From Tolypocladium sp. Sup5 PDA-1 (lineage: Eukaryota; Ascomycota; Sordariomycetes; Hypocreales; Ophiocordycipitaceae), in NCBI GenBank assembly GCA_000750105.3, contig JPHH03000001.1:930001-994000 (forward strand): a stretch of DNA of 64,000 nucleotides. The letters are read 5' to 3'. The translations under genes were made by a program, and so were the position numbers. Positions 11,466 through 21,609 of the stretch are shown in pieces; the stretch's first letter is position 1, and each line of letters starts with the position of its first letter. The notes under the pieces are model-generated. The model had not been told where the DNA came from and did not search any database. It saw only the letters and a list, made by a program, of their open reading frames with translations.

Positions 11466-13047
11466 GGTGGGTGAATGGGGCGAGCCCTCGTCACCACCCG
11501 AATATGTCTGGATACGGAAAGGGTCGATTGCGATTAGGCGGAGGCGGACGTCCTGGTTTCCGAGGATGTCTCGAGGCGATCGCGAGGTCCAGGGGCAGGG
11601 TAGCGGAAACGTCGTGTCGGAGTCGGTCGGGGCCTGCGTGAGGGCTCACAAGCAGAAGCTTCGCTCCAAAAAGCACGGGGACAAAAAAACGAGAGAATTG
11701 GACTCGGCGCCAGAATCACATCAAGGATGCTGCACCAGGAGCGGCTGGGCCGGCGTCGTGCAAGGCGTGGGTGGTCGACCGGACAGGATGGAGCTGGAGA
11801 TGGCGACGTCAATCTCAATGGCGGAGAGAGAAGAGGAGGGAGTGCGAGTTGACTGATGAGTCCACCTTACGCCATGCGCCACGAGCTGCTCGGGCCTAGA
11901 AATTCAGCATCGAAAAAAAGCTTAACTTTTGGGCGGTACGCGTAAGCGACTTGAGATGAGCGCCAAATAGCGGCAAACACGACACCCCGGTAAGTAGCGC
12001 ACAAGTCCCGGCCTAACTGCCAGTCGCCGAATTTAGCAGCGCTCCGTGCCAAGCCAGCACTGGGGGCGTCCTCATCGCTCGCGTCCAGTAAGAACTGGAA
12101 CATTGTGCCGTCTTTGGCGCGACCAGGAGCTGCAACCACTAAGCCGTCAACGCTGGGCTACCCTGTACCTGCGGAGAAAAGCAAGCTGAACCCGTCCAGC
12201 CACCTCAGGGCTCAGGCACATGTGTTCATGCATTCATCCATGCATTCATTCCTTTACTTCATTACTGCATGGAAATGGGTGCCAGAAGACTCTCCATCTA
12301 ACACTGTAACGAGCTGCATCACGCACAATCGGGACGAATACCTCCGCGTACCGACGCATCGCTTGCTCTCTCCGCAGTCCGTGGTCTCCATCGACCTCGT
12401 CAAGATGAAACCAACACCTCATGTTGCCTGGGAAGATTTGGACTCACTACTCCGCTCCCCCTTTCCAATCCCACAACGCTTGGGCTGCATAGCGGTCACT
12501 GTCTTGGTGCCTTTGGAAGAATATGATTCATCGTGTTATCCAAGTACCTACCTACCCGTTCCCGCGCACGCGACTCTACCTATTCACGCCAGCTACGGCA
12601 ACGTTGCTGTTTGAGTACGAGGTAACCCGTACGAAGTGCGAAGCAACTCGTACAGACCCGGCTCGAAGCCCTTTCACCGTCACACGCCCCGAGCCTGCGG
12701 CTGCACATTGACACCAGCGCTCCTGGAGTCGTTGCTCGAAATATTCACGTACCCTTTCAGCAGAGAAAAATGGGGTAGAGGCTCCTTTCCGCTCTGGCCA
12801 CCCTCCGGAATCACCGTGTCCTGCTCCACGCCCTCGACTGTGCGCTGGCTTGATACCGAGTGATATAGCTTCCCCGAAGCTGAGATCGGCCAACGACGGC
12901 TGGGCAAGGATTTGCGAGACTGCGGCCGGGACGTCACTCCTCCGCCGGTGAAGGCCAGTGAGCTCCGACCCAGCGCTTGGCCAAGGTTTCTTTTCGTGGC
13001 TCGTTGCCTTCCAGTCTCCCATACACTTCCTTCTCTTATTTTCGCTT
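11466..13047. other. Intergenic region, no gene seen
   Basis: This is the upstream flank of ANP1 and the 3' flank of the next minus-strand gene. Open frames on both strands are low-complexity or arbitrary. Purine-rich DNA borders ANP1 (11640-11850), which is pyrimidine-rich on the coding strand as in many fungal promoters. Confidence 0.55.
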
Positions 13048-13704
13048 TTAAAGCGCCGGCACAGGCAGATCCCGTTTAATCTCGGTGATGTCGTCGCGTC
13101 GCGGGCCAGCCCCGGGCGCAAACCCCCTTTGCGCCGCTGCAATTCTCGTTCCGTTGGAATACTGCAGGTAGTATGCTCCCCCTCCAGAGGCTTGTCCTTC
13201 GAAATAGCCGTAGCCGACCTTTGCGGAGCGCTTCTCGGTGCTAGAGTAGCACTTTTCCTTCACACAGCAGCGTTGGAGCATAAACGACGTCCCCGAATCG
13301 ACCGCGACGCACGCCGCATGTTCGAAGGATCTGACCACTTGCCCGCATCCCGGCAGGTCGGCCCTGGCTGGCGATCTGAACAATATGGAGCAGTCTCGGT
13401 CGGGTTGCCTGATGTCGAGATACGGAGCGTAGGCACTATTGCGGACAGTCAGTCGATCGTGACCAGAGACACGGTCCTTTGGCACATACCCTGTATCGGA
13501 CTGCGTGAAGCCTTGGCCCCGGAGGAACACATCGTCACTGTTGTAAATCACACATTTGTACGACACTTGCTCCTCGGCTGCCGCCGATATGGGGCAGTTC
13601 CCGCACGAGCGGTGGCTGCAGAAGCTGACCGGAGCACTCGTCGCAACAAGGCCCTGCCAGCAGAGAGCAGACAGCAAGGCGAAGAAGAGAGCACGACTGG
13701 CCAT
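13048..13704 (-). CDS. Small secreted cysteine-containing protein of unknown function
   Basis: Model: complement(13048..13435, 13490..13704), 200 aa. The 54-nt intron has a GTATGT donor, CTGAC branch point and ATAG acceptor. Because its length is a multiple of three, the unspliced frame is also open. The start at 13704 gives a clear signal peptide (MASRALFFALLSALCWQGLV) with probable cleavage near TSA. The mature part has about ten Cys, including FCSHRSCGNCP, KCVIYN, the pair RCCVKEKC and CGQVV, spaced as for a disulfide-bonded extracellular protein. I do not recognise the family. A broken paralogue 1.3 kb away has the same intron position and the block HAAC...FM(L/V)Q(R/F)CC. Small size, secretion and Cys content would fit a host- or competitor-interaction protein, which is an inference. 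Confidence 0.75.
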   Translation of the reverse strand: MASRALFFALLSALCWQGLVATSAPVSFCSHRSCGNCPISAAAEEQVSYKCVIYNSDDVFLRGQGFTQSDTGYVPKDRVSGHDRLTVRNSAYAPYLDIRQPDRDCSILFRSPARADLPGCGQVVRSFEHAACVAVDSGTSFMLQRCCVKEKCYSSTEKRSAKVGYGYFEGQASGGGAYYLQYSNGTRIAAAQRGFAPGAGPRRDDITEIKRDLPVPAL

Positions 13705-14476
13705 CTTGAGTCGAGTGAAAGGTAGAGAATGTGGAAATGGTGAGTTTGCAAAAAGGCGGCGATGAGAGGTTAAAAGTCTTTGAGGTGATGTAAAACGCAC
13801 GGTCATGCATAGACCATGGCAGTCATCATGTTATATGTATCAGCCGTTGGTAAAGACCGAATCGACAACTGACGACTTCGCAACCCACCAGAGGCACCGA
13901 AATGAAGCGCAAGCCTTTGTTCGTCAATTCATGGTTAACGCCAAAAAAAAATGTAGCTGCGGAACGCTTCGACCGACTTCTTTCAAGTAGTTCTCCTGGG
14001 GCTACCTCTTCCGAAGGTCAAGAGTTGAATCCGAAGATGGTCGCAAACGTCCCAAGTTTCGATGCTTTGTAAGAAGCTAAGGCTGTTGTGCGTGGCCTTC
14101 TGTGTAAGTGAGCCCGCAGTAGGCGGAGGACACGTGAAGAGCCCCGAAGAGTTTGCGGCAGAGCTTTGCTGAGGATCCGGCGACTGCAAGTCATCCTGCC
14201 TCCTGGACCACCGACGGGCCAAGTTCGAACCTTGATGTCAAGCCCTTGTTAGATAAAGTACTTTTCATCATCAGCCTTCTGGAGCACGGATACTGCAAGT
14301 GAAGTTTCAAGGCTTGACACAACAAGGACCTGATCATAAGGCTCGATATCGCTGAGTATGCGCCGGGAACAAACGAACATGTTGGGTAGCATACTGGCTA
14401 CTTGAGACTGCAGTACACTACTCTCCTGGTGAAAGACTCTTGACACGTTTGTATTTCCGGGTATCTTACAAGAGTG

Positions 14477-14995
14477 TTAGTCATGGCTGACCACACCGTA
14501 CGTCCCAGCGATAGACCCGTCTAGATTCTTATAACCCGTGTACACTTCTCCGGTAACTTTCTCGTCATTGCAAGTTCCTGAACCTACAACAAACGTCGTC
14601 TCAGTATACCGAAGGTGCGCTTCTCGTCCTTGTACGAAAATACCTCTAGAACACTCGAGGAAAGCGGTAAACGTGACGTCTCCAGACTGGCCATCCTTGG
14701 CCTTGAACTCGCAAGACCCCGAATCCTCGACCATTTTGCTGACTTCGAACCCTACGCGAGGGGCAGGGTGTTTTCAAAGAGCAGACAGATCCGATCGAAA
14801 TAGCTCTGCGAGCGTGTAGCTGTAATCGTAATAGTGCCGCTAGAGACGCCGCTCTTGCCAATGGTTGTGTTGTTCGAAGGCCGAGTATACTCCCTCAGCT
14901 GGTCGCTCTCCGGCTCCTAGTCTCCCTCATATACGCCCCTTTTCTCGCCCTCCCTGCGCTCGACGAGGGCTACGGGATTCCGTCGTGCCTTGCTG
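14477..14995 (-). pseudogene. Relic of an unidentified protein gene
   Basis: The reverse strand carries protein-like sequence in two frames. The upstream part (about 14995-14765) contains an in-frame TAG near 14918, then GVSSGTITITATRSQSYFD. The frame then shifts by one near 14765 and continues with KMVEDSGSCEFKAKDGQSGD and further to GTYGVVSHD and a stop at 14477. The gap between the two frames (about 35 nt) is too short for an intron. I read this as a decaying gene, possibly for another small Cys-containing secreted protein. The left and right limits are approximate and the family is not recognised. Confidence 0.45.
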
Positions 14996-15031
14996 GACTG
15001 TTGCTGGCTGTTGGTTAGCTTGTTGGACGGG

Positions 15032-15643
15032 TTAGCCGCTGGGCCAGGGCCATCTTGGAACGGGCTCGATGCACGTTCCATTCAGATACCGAAGGCACAC
15101 CGCTCCACCAGTGGCTCGTCCTTTGATGTCACTGTGGCAAAACTTGGCGGAACGCTTCTGCGCTCCAGCATTATGGCTGTCGTGTTCACAGCAGAATTGG
15201 ACCATGAATGTCTTGTCTAAGTCAAGGACAGCGCAGGCAGCATGCATAAAAGGTCCAATGAGTCGTTCGAAGCCAGGAATGCCCGCATCGGCCAGAGTCC
15301 TGATTGAGATAGCGCACGTCGGATGAGGTCATTGATGTCGGGGTAAGCTAGAGTTCCGCTACCATGCAAAAAGTCAGCGCTCTCCGGTCATTCACACAGA
15401 GTGTTCCTCGTCAAGACCTCACATACCCTGCGTCCGAATTTTCGAATCCTTGGTACTTGAACACACCATCGACAATATAAACTACACACTTGGGCCATCC
15501 CGTGCTCGTGCTCGTGACTGGACGGGTCAGACTTCGCAAGACTTCTTCTTGCAGAATCGGAACGGGCCATCCCCGGCAGTGACTGCTGCCCAAAATTCTG
15601 TGAAGAGGGCTGCAATGAGGGCAAATTTGTTGACCATTTTCAT
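15032..15643 (-). pseudogene. Frameshifted paralogue of the small secreted protein at 13048-13704
   Basis: The start at 15643 gives a plausible signal peptide (MKMVNKFALIAALFTEFWAA), followed by FCKKKSCEV and then an in-frame TGA. The continuing homologous sequence (KCVVYIVDGVFKYQGF, ENSDAG) is in a neighbouring frame. It meets a GTATGT donor at the same place as the intron of the intact copy. After the intron the homologous block (ADAG, HAAC, FMVQFCC, QKRSAKF, KGRATGGAV, YLNGT) is again present but preceded by a stop and a one-base phase error. At least two independent frame breaks make a functional product unlikely. Sequencing error remains possible, but two errors in one 600-bp gene is less likely than decay. 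Confidence 0.7.
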
Positions 15644-17065
15644 TCCGTGAGTTCAAGAACTGATGAGCTGAAGCCTGCAGGCCTTTTAGGCCATGTCCGC
15701 TTGAATCAGGACCACCTCCTTCTGTGTCCTTAAGCGTGAGAGATGAGCACTCTCCCTCAAGCTACGGACATGTGAATTCGCATTGACCAAATTGAATCTT
15801 CAAAGACTACCTATGAGTGTCATGAATGGGAGCTAATGGTTGAAGTTTTGTATGCGCGGCCCCTGAGTGACGGTTTGCCGTTGCACAACACCACATTGAG
15901 CTGCAACGATCAGCAATCTGAGGACGCCATCACCTACCGCGGCAAGCTGCCAAGTCATCTAACTTATCTGGTCTGATTGTCCTATCACCGAGTCTCGCAC
16001 AGACACATCCGCCACCAACAGGCGCAATTCCTTGAGTTGCAGCAGTGACGCGCGGCAACGCCTCCATCCGACGGCGAGATGCGCAACGTCGTGGCCGTAG
16101 GGCCTGACGAAGCTGAAGAAGAAAGCCACCTTCTACGCAGACTACAACCCCGGCGACCCGCTGGACTTTGAGTGCCATCTGAGCACGTCTATCGTGGATA
16201 CCATCGAGGATGGCTGCCACGCTGTTCCGCACAAGGCATGTCAATACCCGCGCTGGATTGTTGTCGGGGAGAATCCTATGCTGGCAGAGATATGTTCAGC
16301 CTGGTGTCAGGTGCTACGGCGTACACGATGCGTGATGCGGGCGTGCCAGGTCGAGGCGGAGAGGTGATCCAAAACTAAATATCCATGGTCCGGCGTGTAC
16401 CTCGTTCTGCGTGATGTAAACATGGCAGATACCATTTTTGGTATGATTTCTCAGTTTCATCTTATTACGCGCATGGAGGCGTATTCACAGCCCACTTGTT
16501 GATCAAGCAATACAGAAACCTTACTTCGCGCTTGAACCTTGTACCTCGTGTTAAATATAAAGATATGCGGCGAAAAGGTGACACTCAGCCACAATAGAGC
16601 TCCTTGCTTGCTTACCTACCCATCTCGTGACGCGTCGCCGCAGCATGTTCGCATGCTCCAATAGATAAGCTACGCTATACATGGCAAAGCAGACGATGAA
16701 ATCTGGCTGAGAACATGAGACGTGAGGTCAACCCACGAATCTGATGGTTGCCAAATTAGGTCTAGTGTCGAGCCTCTTTGACGACCTACCCCTGACAACC
16801 CAAGGGCGTGGCTTGCGGGAAGCATCATCGATGCAACGTTCACCCCATTCACGCACGTCTCCATCGATGTCAGTGGGACAGCTTCACATCCAGTCCAAAC
16901 GTCACAAACGACCTGCATAAGCACCTCCAGCTGTACGCCGGGAATTGTTGCCGTGCTAAAGACCAGAGACGTCATATGCAACGGCCTCTCGTCAGATCAA
17001 TCGCCTCATCCTTCACCTCCCTTCTGAGCTCACTGAGCAGAGCACAGTTCAGCGTGAATTCACCA
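15644..17065. other. Gene-poor stretch with one cysteine-rich open segment
   Basis: Most of this stretch shows nothing recognisable. On the plus strand 16101-16367 is open without an ATG and reads like a secreted protein segment (for example ATFYADYNPGDPLDFECHLS, DGCHAVPHKACQYP), with seven or more Cys. It is bounded by TAG at 16098 and TGA at 16365. It may be an exon or relic of the same kind of small Cys-rich gene as its neighbours. The last part is the upstream region of the DNA glycosylase gene. Confidence 0.4.
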
Positions 17066-18148
17066 ATGGCGGCGACACGACGCTCTTCACGCCTCAGCGC
17101 ACAGGCAGAGGCAAAGCCCTCGCCAGAGGCCATGCCTCCGCCTCCGCCGCAGCAGAACAAGCGCAAGCGAAAGGCGACCTCAGATGCTGCGGCGCCGGCT
17201 CAGCCTACGACGCCGACCAAGAAGCGCGCGCAACCCGGCGCAGGGCCGCCGCCACTTACACCGACGCCCAGCGCTGTGGCATTCATTGCTGAGCCCGCAG
17301 ACGGACGAAAGAAGGCTCGCAATGCTACGGTTACTCGGCTGGCTGACCCGAGATTCACCAATGCGACGCTGCTGTCGCCGGAGACTTCGCGGCTGGTGGC
17401 GTCTCGCGATATCGAGTCTGTGTCGCCTTCAAAAGCACCGGCCATCAGGACAACGACGCAGAACCTACTGCAGGAAGCTTGCGATCATCTGGTCAAGATG
17501 GACGAGCGCATGCGGCCATTGATCAAGAAGAACCCCTGCAAGGTATTCTCCCCTGAAGGGCTGGCTGAGAAGATAGACCCCTTCGAGAGCTTGTCGAGCG
17601 GCATCATATCGCAGCAGGTGTCAGGGGCCGCCGCCAAGTCCATTAAAGGCAAATTTGTCGCCCTATTCGGTGGAGAGGGATCGACTCCCAGGTTCCCGCA
17701 CCCGTCCGAGGTCGCCAAGTGCTCCATCGAGCAGCTTCGAACGGCCGGTCTCTCCCAGCGCAAGGCAGAGTACATCCAAGGGCTTGCTGAAAAGTTCACG
17801 AATGGAGAGTTGAGCGCACAGATGCTACATGACGCGCCATACGACGAGCTCGTGGAGAAGCTCATTGCCGTGCGAGGCCTTGGTAGGTGGTCTGTGGAGA
17901 TGTTCGCGTGCTTCGGACTCAAGAGGATGGACGTCTTCTCCGTCGGCGACCTGGGCGTCCAGCGAGGCATGGCTGCCTTTGTCGGAAGAGATGTGGCCAA
18001 GTTAAAGTCCAAGGGCGGCAAGTGGAAGTACATGTCGGAACAGGACATGCTGGAGCTGTCGGCTAAGTTTGCGCCGTATCGCAGTCTTTTCATGTGGTTG
18101 ATGTGGCGGGTCGAGGACAGCTTCACTGACGTCAGTACCATGGAATGA
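17066..18148 (+). CDS. MAG1: DNA-3-methyladenine glycosylase II (AlkA/Mag1, HhH-GPD family)
   Basis: This is an intronless gene for a 360-aa base-excision-repair enzyme that removes alkylated purines such as 3-methyladenine from DNA. The N-terminal 100 residues are disordered and basic with a nuclear-signal-like run QQNKRKRKA. The HhH-GPD fold follows. IISQQVSGAAAKSIKGKF is the family segment in the first half. VRGLGRWSVEMF (about residue 269) is the helix-hairpin-helix. The catalytic aspartate is D295 in FSVGDLGVQRG. It ends with the helix PYRSLFMWLMWRV typical of the family. The start is uncertain: an in-frame ATG at 16976 would add 30 residues rich in Arg and Ser without acidic residues (MQRPLVRSIASSFTSLLSSL), resembling a mitochondrial presequence. 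I chose 17066 because MAATRRSSRLS looks like a normal nuclear-protein start. Confidence 0.93.
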   Translation: MAATRRSSRLSAQAEAKPSPEAMPPPPPQQNKRKRKATSDAAAPAQPTTPTKKRAQPGAGPPPLTPTPSAVAFIAEPADGRKKARNATVTRLADPRFTNATLLSPETSRLVASRDIESVSPSKAPAIRTTTQNLLQEACDHLVKMDERMRPLIKKNPCKVFSPEGLAEKIDPFESLSSGIISQQVSGAAAKSIKGKFVALFGGEGSTPRFPHPSEVAKCSIEQLRTAGLSQRKAEYIQGLAEKFTNGELSAQMLHDAPYDELVEKLIAVRGLGRWSVEMFACFGLKRMDVFSVGDLGVQRGMAAFVGRDVAKLKSKGGKWKYMSEQDMLELSAKFAPYRSLFMWLMWRVEDSFTDVSTME

Positions 18149-21100
18149 GGACCTTGTGTACGGAGTACTCGCACGTATCTGGATTCATCAGTATTTCACT
18201 GTCCAAGCTTGGGGGGGTTTTTTTTTGTTTTTTGGGTTGGGGAGATTCGCAACGGGGCGGCCCTGGCCGAGTGATCGTCGGATCGATAACGTCTCCTTGA
18301 AACCGGCCGTGATTGTAGAGGCTGCGATATTTTTCGCACAGAGCCAGGGGCCGCTTGGCTATCAGGCAAGCCAGGCTTTCGGGGCGCCTGATCTTCCAAT
18401 TGCGGCCTGCTGTGCTCAGACGCCGCAGCCGTTGATCGTGCTGATCGAACCGGCGGCGAAATTCGTCGCCTCAAACTCGCCCGGGCACGTGGAGAGCCTA
18501 TTTGCCCAAGTAAGGGGGGTTGGCGGCTCAGGAGGCCAATCGCCCGCCCTACTTTCCAATTCAGATGCCCATGATGAGATGGGGCCAAACGTTGCAAGAT
18601 GCAGAACGACCAGGGCTGGAGAAGGCAATCGGCCGTTTGCTATCCTTACTTCACTTCTGTGCCGCACTGCGATAGAGCCAACTCGTCCAAGACGTGGTAA
18701 TAACCCGCTAAAGATTGGACGACGACTGCTGCGTTCGCGCCACGACAGGCGCGGCATCGGGCAAAACGGGATCGGGGGGGTGGAATCACACGTTGGCGAG
18801 CCTTGTTGGGCATTGTTCGTCGTCTGGGCCGCTAGCCACAAACAGCTGCCGCCTTTGTCAATGCTGTGCGATAGGCTGTTCGAAGCCTGTGCGTAAAACT
18901 CCGTGCCAAGTTGCCAAGGTCCAACATAACCAGGTTGCCCCAGATCCAGCTTCTTTTCTTCTCTGTCAAGCCACTCCCCGCCTTGCGGTTTCCCCCCTTG
19001 CTGCTGCTGCATGGGAATGCGGACGAGATTGTGGTGGATTTCCTCATCAATGGCTGACAGTGACGAGCTTCCTGGAGATGAGGTGCGGCGGGCCTTGTAC
19101 GATAGCGACCAGCCAAAAATGGCAAGAGTCTGCAGATGAGCATGCGTTTGTTGACAGGGTGTGCGTGTAGCAAGCCGTGCTGCCCGAAACAGTCGACGGC
19201 GATGTTCTTCCCGACTTGGGCAAACACTCATCATCGACAGCTTGCTCTTGAATGCGCACTGCCAGCATCAAGAACACACAAACAGGTGGTGCCACGCAGT
19301 TGACACGTACACACCTGGTGGAGGACGGCGAGCCTGTCTCTGCTGATGCCAAGTCTGGCCCAGCTCGCCATCCAGACGGGTATCCGTGGGCCACTCGGCA
19401 TTGGCAGTGCTTTGGGTTCGACGGTTCGTATTTGGCGCGCCAGATCGAGGGAACCATTGGAAATACGGGCATTTGTTGGTGTGGCAACCCTTTTCAAGCG
19501 AAAAGTCGATGAAGGTGGCAATTGGCTATCCAAGCAGGGTTCGACCGGCAGTGCGGCGCTCGTGTCCGCTTGCCTCTTCGCCATCTGTGCAGTCTGCTCG
19601 GCGCCATTGGTAGTCGACGACATCTTTGGGTGCCGATTCCGAGCGCTCATCGACAGATTCTGCCCCGAGTCGTGGTCCCCAGACATGATTGAGAGGCGTG
19701 CGTCACTTTCCATTCCCGCAAGAGGGATGAGACAGGTGTGTCTCCCTCTGGATCGCTCGTTGGTATCAAGTTTATCAACACCCCTCGCCCTGGCAGCCAG
19801 CAAATTGTGAATTTCGACCGTGGCACTGCTAAGCAGGCACATCGGCTGCTTCACCAGTGTTGGGGGCCAAAGCCGATCAAGCTGGGCAATCCTGCCCCTG
19901 GTGCCTGGGCAGGCATGTGAAGGAGACTGTTCAAAGGTAGCGCACTAACACTTGGGGAGACACGCAATCGTGAGCCACCCCTGGCAAGCCTCGCAGCCAC
20001 ACAGCGGAGCCTGGCAACAAAGGGTGGGCGGATGGGGAACGAGATCCATCGACGAAATCTTGCCAGCTGGGCATGGGCCAGTGAGGCGAGCGATCTCCAT
20101 GGACGCCACAGGAAGAACCGAATGTGAAGAGAAGCTCCATCTTGATGCCGCAGCCGGAAGCCTTCGAGTTTGCACGTGTGCAGCGGCGTTTGTGCACTGT
20201 GGGAGCAACGGCGGTGGGAGCATCGGCCAGTTTGCTGATGGGGATGCCCTCCCACGGTCGGCCCGAGACGCATTAGCCCAGCGGGTAGCAGGCCTCCACG
20301 CCAAAAGTTTGATGCGGAAACTGGCAGCAACAAACGTCGATGCGGCGAATTCGCTACCTACTTGCTGGACGTGCCCAAGCAGAGGCATATGCCCAGCCTT
20401 GTCGCATTCTCGCCATTGGAGCAAAACAATTCGAGGAGCGAGAACAGTGCGCGCGCGCCCGTGCCGTGTTCCGCTGGTATCGCGCACCACTGATAGTGGA
20501 GGACCTTGGTGGTGAGAGTGGGTGTGTTTGTGGTGGTGTGTCCCAGAAGGGCGCTCATCCACATCTCACACCAGCGCAACACCAACAAACAAAGGGCCAG
20601 CCTAGCAGCGACGGCGTCTGCGGCAACCCCCCCCCCCTACCACCGACCAAGGCTCCCACTCCCCCCCAGACGGCCGTGTCCAAGGCCTGGCCCTGGTCTG
20701 GCGCGCGGTGGCCAGGGCCCGCGGCCCATTTCATCCGTTGCGGGTGCATTGGTGCAGGCGAAAAGAGCTCCTCTTCTTCTTCCGTGCCCTCGCTCGCCCC
20801 TTGTGTTCTTCTCCTTCCTCCTCTCGTCGTCGTCTGCTGTTGTCGCCGTCGCCGTGTCACCATCGTTCTCGCTTTCAATTCGCGACGCTCGTTTGTCAGG
20901 CATCAAAACGCCCTTCGTTCACCACCGCTCTCTCCTTCTCCCGACGCAATCCCGTGTCCGCTGCCGAGGAACCGCCACTTTTTGGGCAGGGTAATTGAAG
21001 TAAAGTAGGCTCCGCACTGCGACAAGGTGAGTTCTGACCTCCAGGCTCTCTCCTTGTTTCGTTTCGGCTGTGGCAACGCGTTCCTGGCCTTGCTGCCGTC

Positions 21101-21609
21101 ACTGGACCGCACTGCGCTGCACGGCGCTGCGCCTTCCTCCCTCAACCACCAAACCTCCCACCGGCCTGTTTCTTGCCCTCTTCAACTCACTCTCTCTTGC
21201 CCATCCCTTCCCTCCTGCGCATCCTCTCCCTCCCTCTGTCGCAAACGCCATTCTTTCTTGGCCTCCCTCCCGCGCGTTCTGTCACTCCTGCTCTTCGGTG
21301 ATTCAGCAATCACTCCTGCTTCGCGCGACCTGCGCATCAGAAAAGGGAACCCAGAAGCAAAACCTCGACGACTGCCGCCGACGGTGAACCAAACATCTTG
21401 TTCCACAGCATCTTTTGACACCCGCCGAGGTCTTTTGGACTGCAGCCCATAGATTTTTTTACGCTCACAGCCATCACACAGTCAGAAGCCCCGATTCCCC
21501 AGTTTGCCAAGCTCCCCTCGCCCAGCCGTCCTTGCTTCCTGTTGCCACCGCCCACTGTGAAGCCAGCCTGGAAAACACAGCCTGCTGACACTCGTCGACC
21601 CAGGTCACA
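18149..21609. other. Long intergenic region and leader upstream of the Ecm33-type gene
   Basis: These 3.4 kb hold no gene I can support. The longest frame (18156-18896) starts directly after the glycosylase stop and has no protein-family character. A G/T homopolymer patch lies at 18209-18230. The right part (about 20770-21600) is strongly pyrimidine-rich on the coding strand, as expected for the promoter and leader of a highly expressed fungal gene. Confidence 0.55.
20770..21609 (+). promoter_or_regulatory. CT-rich promoter/leader with candidate 5' UTR intron
   Basis: Runs of C/T (for example around 20775-20835, 21175-21240 and 21480-21560) precede the Ecm33-type start codon at 21610. A strong donor AAG|GTGAGT sits at 21027 and an acceptor CCCAG at about 21603, seven bases before the ATG. 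Together they would define a leader intron of about 577 nt. Pyrimidine-rich tracts next to transcription starts are common in highly expressed filamentous-fungal genes. The intron itself is inferred from motifs only. Confidence 0.4.

Noticed and set aside
12105..12614. 169-codon plus-strand frame in the 11.5-13 kb intergenic region
   Set aside because: Composition is arbitrary and overlapping frames on both strands are equally open.
18156..18896. 246-codon plus-strand frame after the glycosylase gene
   Set aside because: It begins eight bases after the glycosylase stop, has mixed low-complexity composition, no family match and no supporting splice structure.
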